This document shows positions 28,684 through 35,943 of a DNA stretch of 46,131 nt, in pieces. Below the pieces are notes generated by a model. The model saw only the letters and a list, made by a program, of their open reading frames with translations. It was not told the origin of the DNA and did no database searches. Positions within the stretch are counted from its first letter, which is position 1. Each line of letters begins with the position of its first letter. The DNA is from a virus, in the IMG/VR virus record IMGVR_UViG_3300047316_000145, positions 1-46,131 of that record; one strand, 5' to 3'. Position numbers and translations under genes: made by a program.

Positions 28684-29045
28684 TTCCCCTCCGCAGGCGT
28701 CGCGACACCGAAGCGGCGACAGAGCACCTTGGCGGACGCATCGCAATGCCAAACCTCGCCGTCGACAACGAACCACGCTGTAGGCTGATATCCGGGGTTG
28801 ACGGGCTGGGGATGCGCGCAGCCCGCGAGCAGAAGGAAGCCACCCATCATGACGGCGCGAACGCGAGCTCGCAACGCTGCGTCGCTCTCGCGGGGCTTGC
28901 GCTTGACGTTGTAGGCGCTAGCGAAGCGGTCGAGAACATCGTTTTCTGTCAAAGGTCGTGAGCGCGAACGCTTCTGGATCACACGGACCGTGTACCCCAG
29001 AACCACACCGAGCACGAAGCACACGAGGCCGAATAGAGCGATCAT
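28680..29045 (-). CDS. Membrane protein with internal lipobox, possible spanin-like component
   Basis: 121 residues from the ATG at 29043-29045. The N-terminus is a membrane helix (MIALFGLVCFVLGVVLGYTV), followed by a basic helical middle (VIQKRSRSRPLTENDVLDRF). Then comes MMGGFLLLAGCAHPQPVNPG, which looks exactly like a lipoprotein signal with lipobox L-A-G-C and starts with two Met codons (28845-28850). The last 45 residues are secreted-type with two cysteines. It could be one protein or two nested in-frame products, an inner-membrane protein and a lipoprotein, as in some spanins. Ribosome sites do not decide it. Confidence 0.55.
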   Translation of the reverse strand: MIALFGLVCFVLGVVLGYTVRVIQKRSRSRPLTENDVLDRFASAYNVKRKPRESDAALRARVRAVMMGGFLLLAGCAHPQPVNPGYQPTAWFVVDGEVWHCDASAKVLCRRFGVATPAEGK

Positions 29046-29100
29046 ACGCCGAAAGGCCCGGCCCTTTGCAGGGTGCGGGCCGGAGCGGCGTTTAGATGAA

Positions 29101-29403
29101 TTAGTCCCCGCAAGAATTGATGTGGCAGGTAGCACCGCACGTTTTGCAGGTCGCCGGTGCGCGGGGAACGCGAGCGACGTTCGGCTGACGTTTCCAAGCA
29201 GAAGAACCGTCGGCAAACTTCGCGTTAAGGTTCGGAAAACCCTTGTCCTGAATGCGCGAAACCAAGCGTGCCGCGTCGAATGCGCTGGCGAAAACTTCCT
29301 GGTGATAAAACGTTTCCCACATATCGTCGAACGGCTCGCGGTTAAGGATATGAACGCTGTAACCGCCGCCAACCTTAGCCGTACCAATCAGGTCGTTTCG
29401 CAT
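29101..29403 (-). CDS. Small zinc-ribbon protein, unknown function
   Basis: 100 residues from the ATG at 29401-29403, preceded by a purine-rich ribosome site (GGAAAGGAAAAAGAAA). A small alpha/beta body (GGGYSVHILNREPFDDMWET) ends with the cysteine cluster CKTCGATCHINSC. It may be a zinc-binding accessory. It lies downstream of the intrinsic terminator, so it probably has its own promoter in the gap 29404-29479. Confidence 0.6.
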   Translation of the reverse strand: MRNDLIGTAKVGGGYSVHILNREPFDDMWETFYHQEVFASAFDAARLVSRIQDKGFPNLNAKFADGSSAWKRQPNVARVPRAPATCKTCGATCHINSCGD

Positions 29404-29479
29404 TTTCTTTTTCCTTTCCAACCGCCCGCAAGTCAATACATAACGCACGTTAGTTACCCTGTCAACAGTTGGCAGAAAA

Positions 29480-29511
29480 AAACCGCCGTGACCTTGCGAT
29501 CACGGCGGTTT
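29480..29511 (-). terminator. Strong intrinsic terminator (minus strand)
   Basis: A perfect 12-bp stem: AAACCGCCGTGA (29480-29491) pairs with TCACGGCGGTTT (29500-29511) around an eight-base loop. On the minus strand the stem is followed by a run of seven or more T residues (plus-strand A-run around 29476-29482). It ends transcription from the 90-residue gene upstream. No other gene lies between it and that gene's stop. Confidence 0.9.
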
Positions 29512-29545
29512 CTCCCTTCGGGGGCAGTTAGAGCCCCTCCGGAAG

Positions 29546-29818
29546 TCAAATCGGCGTCTTGACCTCGAACGGGTGCACGTCGTAGTGCCCGTTCGTCTTG
29601 CTCTTGCGGAACGTCACGACGTCCGTACCGAACTTGAAGGGACCCGAGACGCCCGAGGCCTCGATCAGGGCTTCGACGTTCTTCGCGCTCGCCGCATCGT
29701 GCTGCTCCAAGGCCTGAAGAATCATGGCGCGCTTGGCCATGTCCTCGGCAACGGGGCCCTTCGCGTTCTTGATAGCTTCGGACTTCTCGGCCATGGCTTG
29801 CTTCGACAGACGGGGCAT
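29546..29818 (-). CDS. Isolated small basic/helical protein with strong expression signals
   Basis: 90 residues from the ATG at 29816-29818, with an AGGAGGAAAGATC ribosome site (a strong Shine-Dalgarno) directly upstream. The sequence starts MPRLSKQAMAEKSEAIKNAK and has a helix (AMILQALEQHDAASAKNVEA), then a small strand end (GPFKFGTDVVTFRKSKTNGH). It is a single-gene transcription unit with its own candidate promoter and terminator, suggesting high or independently timed expression. It may be an early regulatory or DNA-binding protein. No family recognised. Confidence 0.7.
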   Translation of the reverse strand: MPRLSKQAMAEKSEAIKNAKGPVAEDMAKRAMILQALEQHDAASAKNVEALIEASGVSGPFKFGTDVVTFRKSKTNGHYDVHPFEVKTPI

Positions 29819-29873
29819 GATCTTTCCTCCTGGGTAAAAACCCTAATGTCCCGTCAACGTAGCACCTGTGGTG

Positions 29874-29902
29874 GTTGTAAGGCAACTTATTTCGTTGCAC
29901 AA
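29874..29902 (-). promoter_or_regulatory. Candidate promoter for the isolated 90-residue gene
   Basis: On the minus strand TTGTGC (29897-29902) is followed at exactly 17 bases by TACAAC (29874-29879). The -10 matches the consensus at four of six positions and the -35 at three. A GCAAC/GTTGC stem-loop overlaps the spacer. It would start transcription about 48 bases before the ATG. The assignment is a pattern match only. Confidence 0.35.
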
Positions 29903-29942
29903 CGCCTCGCCGTGCCGCATCCTGCTCGGGTGAGGTCACGCC

Positions 29943-30149
29943 ATGCAAACCGTCATCCTCGAATACGGCGCCCAGCGCTACACGGTCCAGGTGGAACACG
30001 TCGCGCAAATCCGGCGGTACGCGCCTTGGCTCAAGGTTCGTACCCGGCCGCGGCTGCGTCTTGTCCGCGGCGGCCGCGCTACTTCAAGCGCTGCGAGTAA
30101 CTCAGGGCCGTCCCGTGTGACCCGGCAACGTCATCGTCGCGCACGGTAA
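29943..30149 (+). CDS. Possible small plus-strand protein
   Basis: 68 residues from the ATG at 29943, with a GTGAGG ribosome site about seven bases upstream. The first 40 residues are a plausible small beta/basic domain (MQTVILEYGAQRYTVQVEHV), but the rest is arginine-rich and overlaps the 3' end of the convergent propeller gene by 71 bases. It may be a real gene with an overlapping 3' end or a chance frame. The N-terminal part is the best evidence. Confidence 0.4.
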   Translation: MQTVILEYGAQRYTVQVEHVAQIRRYAPWLKVRTRPRLRLVRGGRATSSAASNSGPSRVTRQRHRRAR

Positions 30150-31386
30150 CGAGGCGATTGTCCACCAACTGGATCGCGCTCAGGCTGCTAGACGTCCCGG
30201 CCTCGGTCGTCACAAGGTTGTTACCTTGGATGACGTCCCAATCTTGGCCTTTGTTGCGTCCTACGGCCAACATGCCGACGATCTGGGCGTCCGGCGTGGT
30301 GAATTGCGCGCTCGCGACTACGAGCCCTCCCAGGGCCGCCATGGGGACCACAGCGCGGGACGTGTCGATCAAGTGCTCGGCTCGAGAACGCGAGAACGAA
30401 AACGCCGTGATCGTCGCCGCCAAGGTCCACGCCGCACCCGTGGGCGACGTCCAGACCTGCGTCAACCCGCCTCCCTGGATCAGCGCGTAGAAGAGATGAT
30501 CGGCTTCGTTCCACACCAGGCCGGCGAAGGGCTGCCCGGTCGCGACGGTCGCGTGCGTCCACGTCACGGCGTCAGCGGAGTACCAAACATTCGCATCGGC
30601 CCCTACGGGTGACGGCGCGGCGATCACGACGTTCGAGGTACCGCAAGCAATCATCGGGGCGATAAAACCGGCTAACGTCACCCCCGACGCACCGGGAAGG
30701 CTCGGCATCGCCAGGGTGCCGGCGTTGCCGGTCGTGCTCGCGGGCAGGAACGTGAAGACGCCAACGTGCGGGCCCGAGACCTCGCCGGCCCCGACCCATC
30801 GGCCGTTGAACCATCGCGCGGCGTAGGTTTTCTGTCCGTTGGCAAGGGTGAACGTCGTCCCCCATGCGCCGTTCAGCCCGCGGCGAGCGTACACTTGCCC
30901 GGCACCCTGCGAGATCCAAGCGAACAGTCCATGTCCGGGACCGTAGGCGATCTGGTACGTTTCGCCCGCGCCCGAATTCATGGGCGCACCGTCGTCGATC
31001 CAGGTCTCGCCGTTGGACGAGCGGAGGACGCGCGGTTTGGAATCGTCCGTCTGGTCTTGCCCGGCAACAAACAGTTTGAAGTTGTCCGCCTCGTAACAAG
31101 CGCAGTTGTCCTGCAAGAGGTTCGCCAGGTCGTGCGACGCCCCAACCGGAATGATCGGATCCGACCAATTCCTAGCCTCGATCGTGTCGTGGTACGCGAG
31201 CCAGATCCCCATGCTGTTGAGGATCCAATTGACCACTTGCGCGGGCAAACGGGTGGACGGCGCGAACCCCTGCGCGGTCAAAGTCGCGCCCGGGTCGGTC
31301 TTGGTCGGGGTGGACGACCACGGGTCCGCGCCCGCGGGGTAGCTGGCTGTCGTGGCCCAAATAGGTACGGCGCCGCTCGGCCTCAT
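30079..31386 (-). CDS. Tail fibre / receptor-binding protein with Asp-box propeller repeats (copy B)
   Basis: 435 residues. It starts MRPSGAVPIWATTASYP, the same opening as the adjacent upstream gene. Asp-box-like beta-propeller repeats recur: SSNGETWIDD, SADAVTWTHA, SPTGAAWTLA and a final NKGQDWDVI. These S-x-D/N-x-x-x-W strands are the signature of sialidase-type or BNR propellers. It probably forms a receptor-binding or carbohydrate-binding domain at the end of the tail. It is the last gene of the lysis/baseplate operon (ATGA coupled). Whether it has enzymatic activity cannot be told. Confidence 0.6.
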   Translation of the reverse strand: MRPSGAVPIWATTASYPAGADPWSSTPTKTDPGATLTAQGFAPSTRLPAQVVNWILNSMGIWLAYHDTIEARNWSDPIIPVGASHDLANLLQDNCACYEADNFKLFVAGQDQTDDSKPRVLRSSNGETWIDDGAPMNSGAGETYQIAYGPGHGLFAWISQGAGQVYARRGLNGAWGTTFTLANGQKTYAARWFNGRWVGAGEVSGPHVGVFTFLPASTTGNAGTLAMPSLPGASGVTLAGFIAPMIACGTSNVVIAAPSPVGADANVWYSADAVTWTHATVATGQPFAGLVWNEADHLFYALIQGGGLTQVWTSPTGAAWTLAATITAFSFSRSRAEHLIDTSRAVVPMAALGGLVVASAQFTTPDAQIVGMLAVGRNKGQDWDVIQGNNLVTTEAGTSSSLSAIQLVDNRLVTVRDDDVAGSHGTALSYSQRLK

Positions 31387-32558
31387 AGTCGCATGCTCTG
31401 CCTAAGGGCACAGTTGGTAGCGTTGTTCAACATGACCAAAGAGTCTCCAGCGAGGTAGATCCCGAACGTTGGATAGGACAGGTCTGCCTTGCCTTGCGGC
31501 GCCTGGATGAGCGACCACGAGCGCAGCGCGTTGGTGCCGACGAGCAAAGCATCGGACGCCAGGCCATCGGGAACGGTCGGGCGGAAGGTCGCGACCACGG
31601 CGTCGCCCAAGCCCCCGACCGCGCCGCCGAAGGTCCCCGACGCTTCGAACCCCGTCACGACTTGCGACCACAGGACGCCATTAGGTGAGGCCCAGATCTT
31701 CCCATCGGCGATCGCCACGAAGACACGCGACCCGGGAAGATAGGAGAGGCCCGACAGCGCGACCCACGGGACCATGACGGCCTTAAACGCGCTCGCCACG
31801 CTCGACGTGCGCCACAGTTGGGAGGTACTCGCCACGATGCGATCGCCCGGAGACGTCGCGCCGAACATGATCGGAGACGCGACAGCGCCAGGCAGCGCGA
31901 GAATATCCCAAGTATCAGCGTCAACGTTGACAGACCACGCCTTGAGGATCGTCCCGCCTGTTGAGAGACCGACCACGATGAAACGGTTATCAGGCTCGGC
32001 CCAAAAGGCATGTTGGATAATACCAGCGGGTTGATTCGTGCTCGCGATCCATCCGACCATGCCGGCATTCGAATTGAGGTAGGCGAACGACGGCAGCAAG
32101 ATGCCCGCCCCTGACGTCAGCCATGTGAAGTACCGTCCGTCATCGGAGCATGCGTTCTGATAATAGGCCGTCGGATCTCCTCCTGAGTGACGGAAAGGTA
32201 GACCCCCGGATCCGTTCGTCACTTGTGACCAAGTGTTCCCGCCGTCGTAAGAGTAGGAGAGTTGCCCGATTGAATTGTCAACCGCGTGCAACCCACCGAA
32301 GAACCAAATCTTACGAATGGGATCGTAGGAGAAACAATCCGATCCGATCGCGGTATTGTGGATCGGAACGGTCTTGCTCCCGCTCCAATTCAGCACTTCG
32401 TACGCGTCGCGAGGGACAGCCCAATCGCGCACCCCTTGGCGGATCGAATAATTCGCAATCTTCTCGTCGAACGTCCCCGGGGTGAAACCCACCCCCGGTG
32501 CGGACACGACAGACGTTGGATGATCCGCCCAATCGGGGAATTGACCTAGAGGCCTCAT
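31383..32558 (-). CDS. Tail fibre / receptor-binding protein with Asp-box propeller repeats (copy A)
   Basis: 391 residues, coupled by ATGA to the baseplate gene upstream. The opening MRPLGQFPDWADHPT repeats in the neighbouring paralogue. Repeats of the Asp-box type include SYDGGNTWSQV, SPNGVLWSQV and NVDADTWDIL. A SDDGRYFTWL segment and several W-x-F strands fit a beta-propeller of sialidase or BNR type. It is probably a host-recognition protein attached to the baseplate. The paralogy with the next gene implies two alternative or assembled receptor-binding parts. Confidence 0.6.
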   Translation of the reverse strand: MRPLGQFPDWADHPTSVVSAPGVGFTPGTFDEKIANYSIRQGVRDWAVPRDAYEVLNWSGSKTVPIHNTAIGSDCFSYDPIRKIWFFGGLHAVDNSIGQLSYSYDGGNTWSQVTNGSGGLPFRHSGGDPTAYYQNACSDDGRYFTWLTSGAGILLPSFAYLNSNAGMVGWIASTNQPAGIIQHAFWAEPDNRFIVVGLSTGGTILKAWSVNVDADTWDILALPGAVASPIMFGATSPGDRIVASTSQLWRTSSVASAFKAVMVPWVALSGLSYLPGSRVFVAIADGKIWASPNGVLWSQVVTGFEASGTFGGAVGGLGDAVVATFRPTVPDGLASDALLVGTNALRSWSLIQAPQGKADLSYPTFGIYLAGDSLVMLNNATNCALRQSMRL

Positions 32559-33124
32559 GACATGCTCACGAGTAAGCCCCCGACGTCGGAGATCCCGTCA
32601 TCCCAGCCCGGCCCGTCGGTCCAGGTGAAGTCCGTTCCCGCGGGGTTGGTAGAGTATTCGAACAAGAGGCGGACTCCACCTTGCTTGGCGCGCGTCAGGT
32701 TCTCAAGGAACGTGGTAGCCGAGAACAAGACTTGTTGCGCGATCTGCACGAGCAACGCTGCGTTACCTTCGTCGGTCAAGGTGAAGGTGTATCCGGCCGG
32801 GATACTGAGTTCTCCGACCGTGAACATGTTGTTACCGGTTCCGGTGCTGCGTAGGATCGCAATCTCAGCGCGCAGGGCAATGCGGTAGTCATCGTCCGCC
32901 AGGCTTCCGCGCGGCCGGTTCAAGATCTTCCCGATGTTGTCCAGCGCTACGCCGATACCGCCGTCGATCGTGCGCTTCTCGATCACTTCCCAGATTGCAC
33001 CCTCTAGGATCTGGATCCGTTCGAGGTACGTCGACAACCACGCTTTGAAAAGGTTCGCGTTCTTATACTGCTCAATCAGCCGCGCGATACCAAGCGCAAC
33101 GTGGTTGTCGATCGGGGTGATCAC
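32555..33124 (-). CDS. Baseplate wedge protein (DUF2612-like)
   Basis: 189 residues from a GTG that overlaps the stop of the 38-residue gene as GTGA. It contains helical N-terminal segments (WLSTYLERIQILEGAIWEV) and DNIGKILNRPRGSLADDDYR, followed by RIALRAEIAILRSTGTGNN. This matches DUF2612-type baseplate proteins seen at the end of contractile tail modules, where they attach the fibres. It directly precedes the two propeller-type fibre genes, which agrees. Confidence 0.65.
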   Translation of the reverse strand: MITPIDNHVALGIARLIEQYKNANLFKAWLSTYLERIQILEGAIWEVIEKRTIDGGIGVALDNIGKILNRPRGSLADDDYRIALRAEIAILRSTGTGNNMFTVGELSIPAGYTFTLTDEGNAALLVQIAQQVLFSATTFLENLTRAKQGGVRLLFEYSTNPAGTDFTWTDGPGWDDGISDVGGLLVSMS

Positions 33125-33237
33125 AGGCCGTGCCTATACAAGTCGCGGTGTGCGATCCAACACATGTCGCAATAGCAAAGTCCGCGCATCCACATTGCAT
33201 GCACGCGGACAAGCCGCATCAAGCGCGCGAGCCTCAT
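33121..33237 (-). CDS. 38-residue Cys-containing microprotein
   Basis: A tiny gene linked to both neighbours by overlaps: its ATG (33235-33237) shares ATGA with the lysozyme stop, and its TGA shares GTGA with the baseplate gene start. It reads MRLARLMRLVRVHAMWMRGL, then CYCDMCWIAHRDLY. It has a basic helix followed by a C-x-C-x2-C cluster. It may be a zinc-binding or cysteine switch peptide, or only a coupling leader. Confidence 0.5.
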   Translation of the reverse strand: MRLARLMRLVRVHAMWMRGLCYCDMCWIAHRDLYRHGL

Positions 33238-34037
33238 GAGAAGTAGTCCGGATCGAGCATCCGGTTCACATCAGCGTGGCCCGGGTAACCCGGGACGAGG
33301 GCGCTCGCCGAATACTGCCAGATCTTCGGCGCGCCTAGGCCGATGCATCCCAGGGGTTGCGGGCCCCAGGTAGCGACCCAAAGCCAAGGAGTGCTTTGCC
33401 CAATGTTGGGCAACGTGTTCCAGAAACCCGGCATCGTATAGATACCGACGTTTTTCGGCGATGCTTCCAAGCATTCGGCCAAGCGCTCGACCACGACCGA
33501 CAACGCTTGATGGTCCGCCTCTTCCACGTCCAGAACCGGCGGAAGTTCCCATTCGTAGCCGTCGATCGTCGACAGGAAGTGATCGATCTGCTCGGCGCCG
33601 TCGCGAGCTCGGAAGTAGTGGTACGGTCCACGCTTCAGGCCGACCGCGCCCGCGCCGCCGAAGTGATCGTGCATACGCCCGTCAGTGACCGTGACACCTT
33701 CGCTCGCCTTGATATAGGCGAACGTTCGACCGCTCGCCACGACCTGCGACCAGTTCACCGGCCATTGACCCGCGTGCAGATCGATGCCTTCCGGCAACGT
33801 CGGATGCGTGTCCACGAACGTTGGATCGCCGTCCGTATGGTACAGCGTGATGCCGGGATGTGGATGCGGTAGCGGGTTCGTCGCGGTCCCGTTGGTGTGA
33901 ACCTCGACACGCGCCGTGATATCCACATCGCCGAAGAACCTGTGGAACTCGGTCCCGAGCGGGTTGCCGAGTAGGGTCAAGGCCCAGTTGGTTTCCTCAG
34001 GCGTGACCTCTGACGGGCGGAGGATGCGGCCTGTCAT
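33234..34037 (-). CDS. GH25 muramidase endolysin
   Basis: 267 residues. The GH25 domain spans about 82-267: GIDLHAGQWPVNWSQVVASG contains D86, then YIKASEGVTV, a YHYFRAR strand, and the acidic pair region LDVEEADH (D170 and E172). The C-terminal strand WQYSASALVPGYPGHADVNR completes the barrel. It cleaves the glycan chain of peptidoglycan and would serve as endolysin. The N-terminal 80 residues are a separate region with HTDGDPTF and a low-complexity HPHPG stretch. No signal peptide is seen, so it needs a holin or release pathway. Confidence 0.85.
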   Translation of the reverse strand: MTGRILRPSEVTPEETNWALTLLGNPLGTEFHRFFGDVDITARVEVHTNGTATNPLPHPHPGITLYHTDGDPTFVDTHPTLPEGIDLHAGQWPVNWSQVVASGRTFAYIKASEGVTVTDGRMHDHFGGAGAVGLKRGPYHYFRARDGAEQIDHFLSTIDGYEWELPPVLDVEEADHQALSVVVERLAECLEASPKNVGIYTMPGFWNTLPNIGQSTPWLWVATWGPQPLGCIGLGAPKIWQYSASALVPGYPGHADVNRMLDPDYFS

Positions 34038-34714
34038 GCGGCCACCGTCGGGAACGTCGCGTCGCCGTGCGCACGGAGCGCAAGATCCAGGTCAGCCCAG
34101 GTCATGAAGAACTGACCTCCCTTGCCCCAGGACTTGCCCCAGGAATTCCAGAAGCCAACAAGCTGATTGGCCTTGTCCACCTTGAACGCCTGGATCTCGT
34201 GGCCGCCGCGCACGCTGCCAGTGTACTTGATAAGGCCGTTCTCGTCCGGCGTATCGCATCCGGTCAGCCACGCCATGCCGACGATGCAAGGCGAGAGCGC
34301 AAGGGATTTCAGTACGTGCTCGAGTCCGAAGGCGTGTGAGTACCCCGGGATCAAGCCCAGGTTCTTCGCTGCCTTCATGACAGCGAGACCACTTGAACCC
34401 GTGTCAGTCGGAGGGTAGACGCCTTTGATGCGGTCGAGGCGCGTCGCGGCTGAGTACAGCTTGACGGCGTAGGTTTCGTTAAATTTGTTGGTAAACGGCT
34501 CCGTGCTGAGCGCACCAGCGCAGGCGTTGCCGGTGCATGAGCCTAGGTCGCCTTGATCGAACGGCAGAACGTTGCGCTTGTGTTCGACGTCGACGATCTC
34601 CGCGGCCATCTTGGCGGGATGCTTCCGCGAACGCGCGTCATGCGTGACGTGGCGCCCAAGGCGCTTCCCTTCGATCACACGCTCGACGGTGCGGCTACGT
34701 AGGATACCGTTCAT
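34034..34714 (-). CDS. Papain-like (C1 family) cysteine peptidase
   Basis: 226 residues from the ATG at 34712-34714 (ATGA). The C1 active site is complete: Q54 (oxyanion hole) and C60 in QGDLGSCTGNAC, H172 in GGHEIQAFKVD, and N190 in GFWNSWGKSWG. Short basic residues before the active site could be a pro-segment. Such peptidases are uncommon in phages and are usually thought to act on host or phage proteins. It lies between a lipoprotein and the endolysin, so a role in lysis or in envelope processing is likely, but its substrate is unknown. Confidence 0.8.
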   Translation of the reverse strand: MNGILRSRTVERVIEGKRLGRHVTHDARSRKHPAKMAAEIVDVEHKRNVLPFDQGDLGSCTGNACAGALSTEPFTNKFNETYAVKLYSAATRLDRIKGVYPPTDTGSSGLAVMKAAKNLGLIPGYSHAFGLEHVLKSLALSPCIVGMAWLTGCDTPDENGLIKYTGSVRGGHEIQAFKVDKANQLVGFWNSWGKSWGKGGQFFMTWADLDLALRAHGDATFPTVAA

Positions 34715-35013
34715 TTCACCCTCGCCGGGCGCCACTGGCCCGAAGCTTTGACCATCATGTACAGGTCGGTTTGCGTCATCGGCGCAATGACGGATGCACC
34801 GGCCGTGCTCTTGTTGCGATTTGCGATCATCTGTTCGATGACGTTGATATCGCCACAAATGACCTCGCCGCCCGGCGCGCCAAGTGCAACGAAACCGACG
34901 TCGCAAAGCCCAGTCAGCACGTCCGATGTGATAGCGCCTTGCTGCGGCGTGCAACTAACAACAATCAAGTTTGCTGCCATCCAGACAAAAAGAACCACCA
35001 ATGCGCTTTTCAT
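34711..35013 (-). CDS. Lipoprotein, possible outer-membrane spanin-like
   Basis: 100 residues. The start MKSALVVLFVWMAANLIVVSC is a lipoprotein signal ending in a lipobox V-V-S-C, followed by TPQQGAITSDVLTGLCDVGF. It would be lipid-anchored after export; the presence of a lipobox suggests a Gram-negative envelope. Two more cysteines (LCDVG, VICGD) could form a disulfide. Located between holin-like and peptidase genes, it may be a spanin subunit or a protective factor. Confidence 0.75.
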   Translation of the reverse strand: MKSALVVLFVWMAANLIVVSCTPQQGAITSDVLTGLCDVGFVALGAPGGEVICGDINVIEQMIANRNKSTAGASVIAPMTQTDLYMMVKASGQWRPARVK

Positions 35014-35273
35014 TTCATCATGTCCTTTGCAATAGCTTCGGCCTGGGCCGTCGTGTTGGGCGGCATGCGCTGCAACGCGTCCGAGACCACAGCCTCAGCG
35101 GTTGCGGTCGGGATGACTTGTGATCGCAGGTAGAAGAGCAACCCGGCGACGACGGCGCCCATGGCGCCCGCTGCAAACTTGGCTTCGGTGCCGGGCATCG
35201 CTGCAACGGTCGGGATGAAAGCGGAGATGCCGGCCGCGATGCCACCGATGATAAGGGACGGTTCACTTGACAT
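35010..35273 (-). CDS. Holin-like membrane protein
   Basis: 87 residues with two possible membrane segments (LIIGGIAAGISAFIPTVAAM; AGAMGAVVAGLLFYLRSQVI), a Gly/Ala-rich composition and a charged C-terminus (AIAKDMMK). Its size, membrane pattern and location beside the lysozyme and spanin-like genes fit a holin that forms the lysis pore. The ATG overlaps the gene upstream. The class of holin (I or II) cannot be assigned with certainty. Confidence 0.6.
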   Translation of the reverse strand: MSSEPSLIIGGIAAGISAFIPTVAAMPGTEAKFAAGAMGAVVAGLLFYLRSQVIPTATAEAVVSDALQRMPPNTTAQAEAIAKDMMK

Positions 35274-35943
35274 TGTGTGGCGCTTCTTTCATTTCGAATT
35301 GGACGGCCGGGCGCGTGATTCGATAGGTAGCATACACCGACACCAAGATCAGGACAATCCCGGTGACAATCGGAATCAAGATCCTATCGAGCAGACGATC
35401 ACGTGTCTTTTCGGCCGCGGCATCCTTGACAAGCGCGGCTGCCTTGCCGGCCGCCACCTCATCCTTGAGCTCTCGGATCTCGCGTTCGTGATCGCGCCGT
35501 TCGTCTGCCTCGCGCGCGATCTTCTCGGCTTCCTCTCGAGAGATTGCGTTGCGCTGGTCTGTCGTGATCGCATCGCCTGGAATACTCGAACGATCCAAGA
35601 CACCATCGCGACGCATGGCGCGCATCTGTTTGCGCAAAAGCACGATGTCCTCAGCTTTGATGTCTACGGTCTTCGTGAAAGCCTGCAAGCGCGCGGCGGT
35701 CACCTCTGCGAGTTCTTTGACACCCTCAGCGGTTTGCTTGGTTTGCATGGTGAAGCCCATGACCCGACCAAGGAACTCCGCTTGATTTTCGAGCAAGCCT
35801 TCGATCTTGTCGAAGCGCTGATGGTTGTGTTTGGCGATCGATTTAGCCCAATCAGGAGTGTTCGCCGGAATATTGCTTCCGAACTCGCTTGAGTTCTCCT
35901 GAGAGATCACTTTTGTCGATCGGCTTGAAGAGATATCCGTCAT
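35263..35943 (-). CDS. Coiled-coil protein with C-terminal membrane anchor
   Basis: 226 residues from the ATG at 35941-35943, with a GAAGGG ribosome site seven bases upstream. About residues 40-180 are a coiled coil (LAEVTAARLQAFTKTVDIKA, EEAEKIAREADERRDHEREI). The C-terminus has one membrane helix (ILIPIVTGIVLILVSVYATY). It could be a membrane-bound sensor, spanin or lysis-timing protein. It overlaps the CheY-like gene by 92 bases and the holin-like gene by 11, so it is likely expressed with both. Confidence 0.75.
   Translation of the reverse strand: MTDISSSRSTKVISQENSSEFGSNIPANTPDWAKSIAKHNHQRFDKIEGLLENQAEFLGRVMGFTMQTKQTAEGVKELAEVTAARLQAFTKTVDIKAEDIVLLRKQMRAMRRDGVLDRSSIPGDAITTDQRNAISREEAEKIAREADERRDHEREIRELKDEVAAGKAAALVKDAAAEKTRDRLLDRILIPIVTGIVLILVSVYATYRITRPAVQFEMKEAPHNVK

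Noticed and set aside
29046-29100. A GC-rich inverted repeat as a second terminator
   Set aside because: The arms AAAGGCCC/GGCCCTTT are not perfectly complementary and no T-run follows on either strand.
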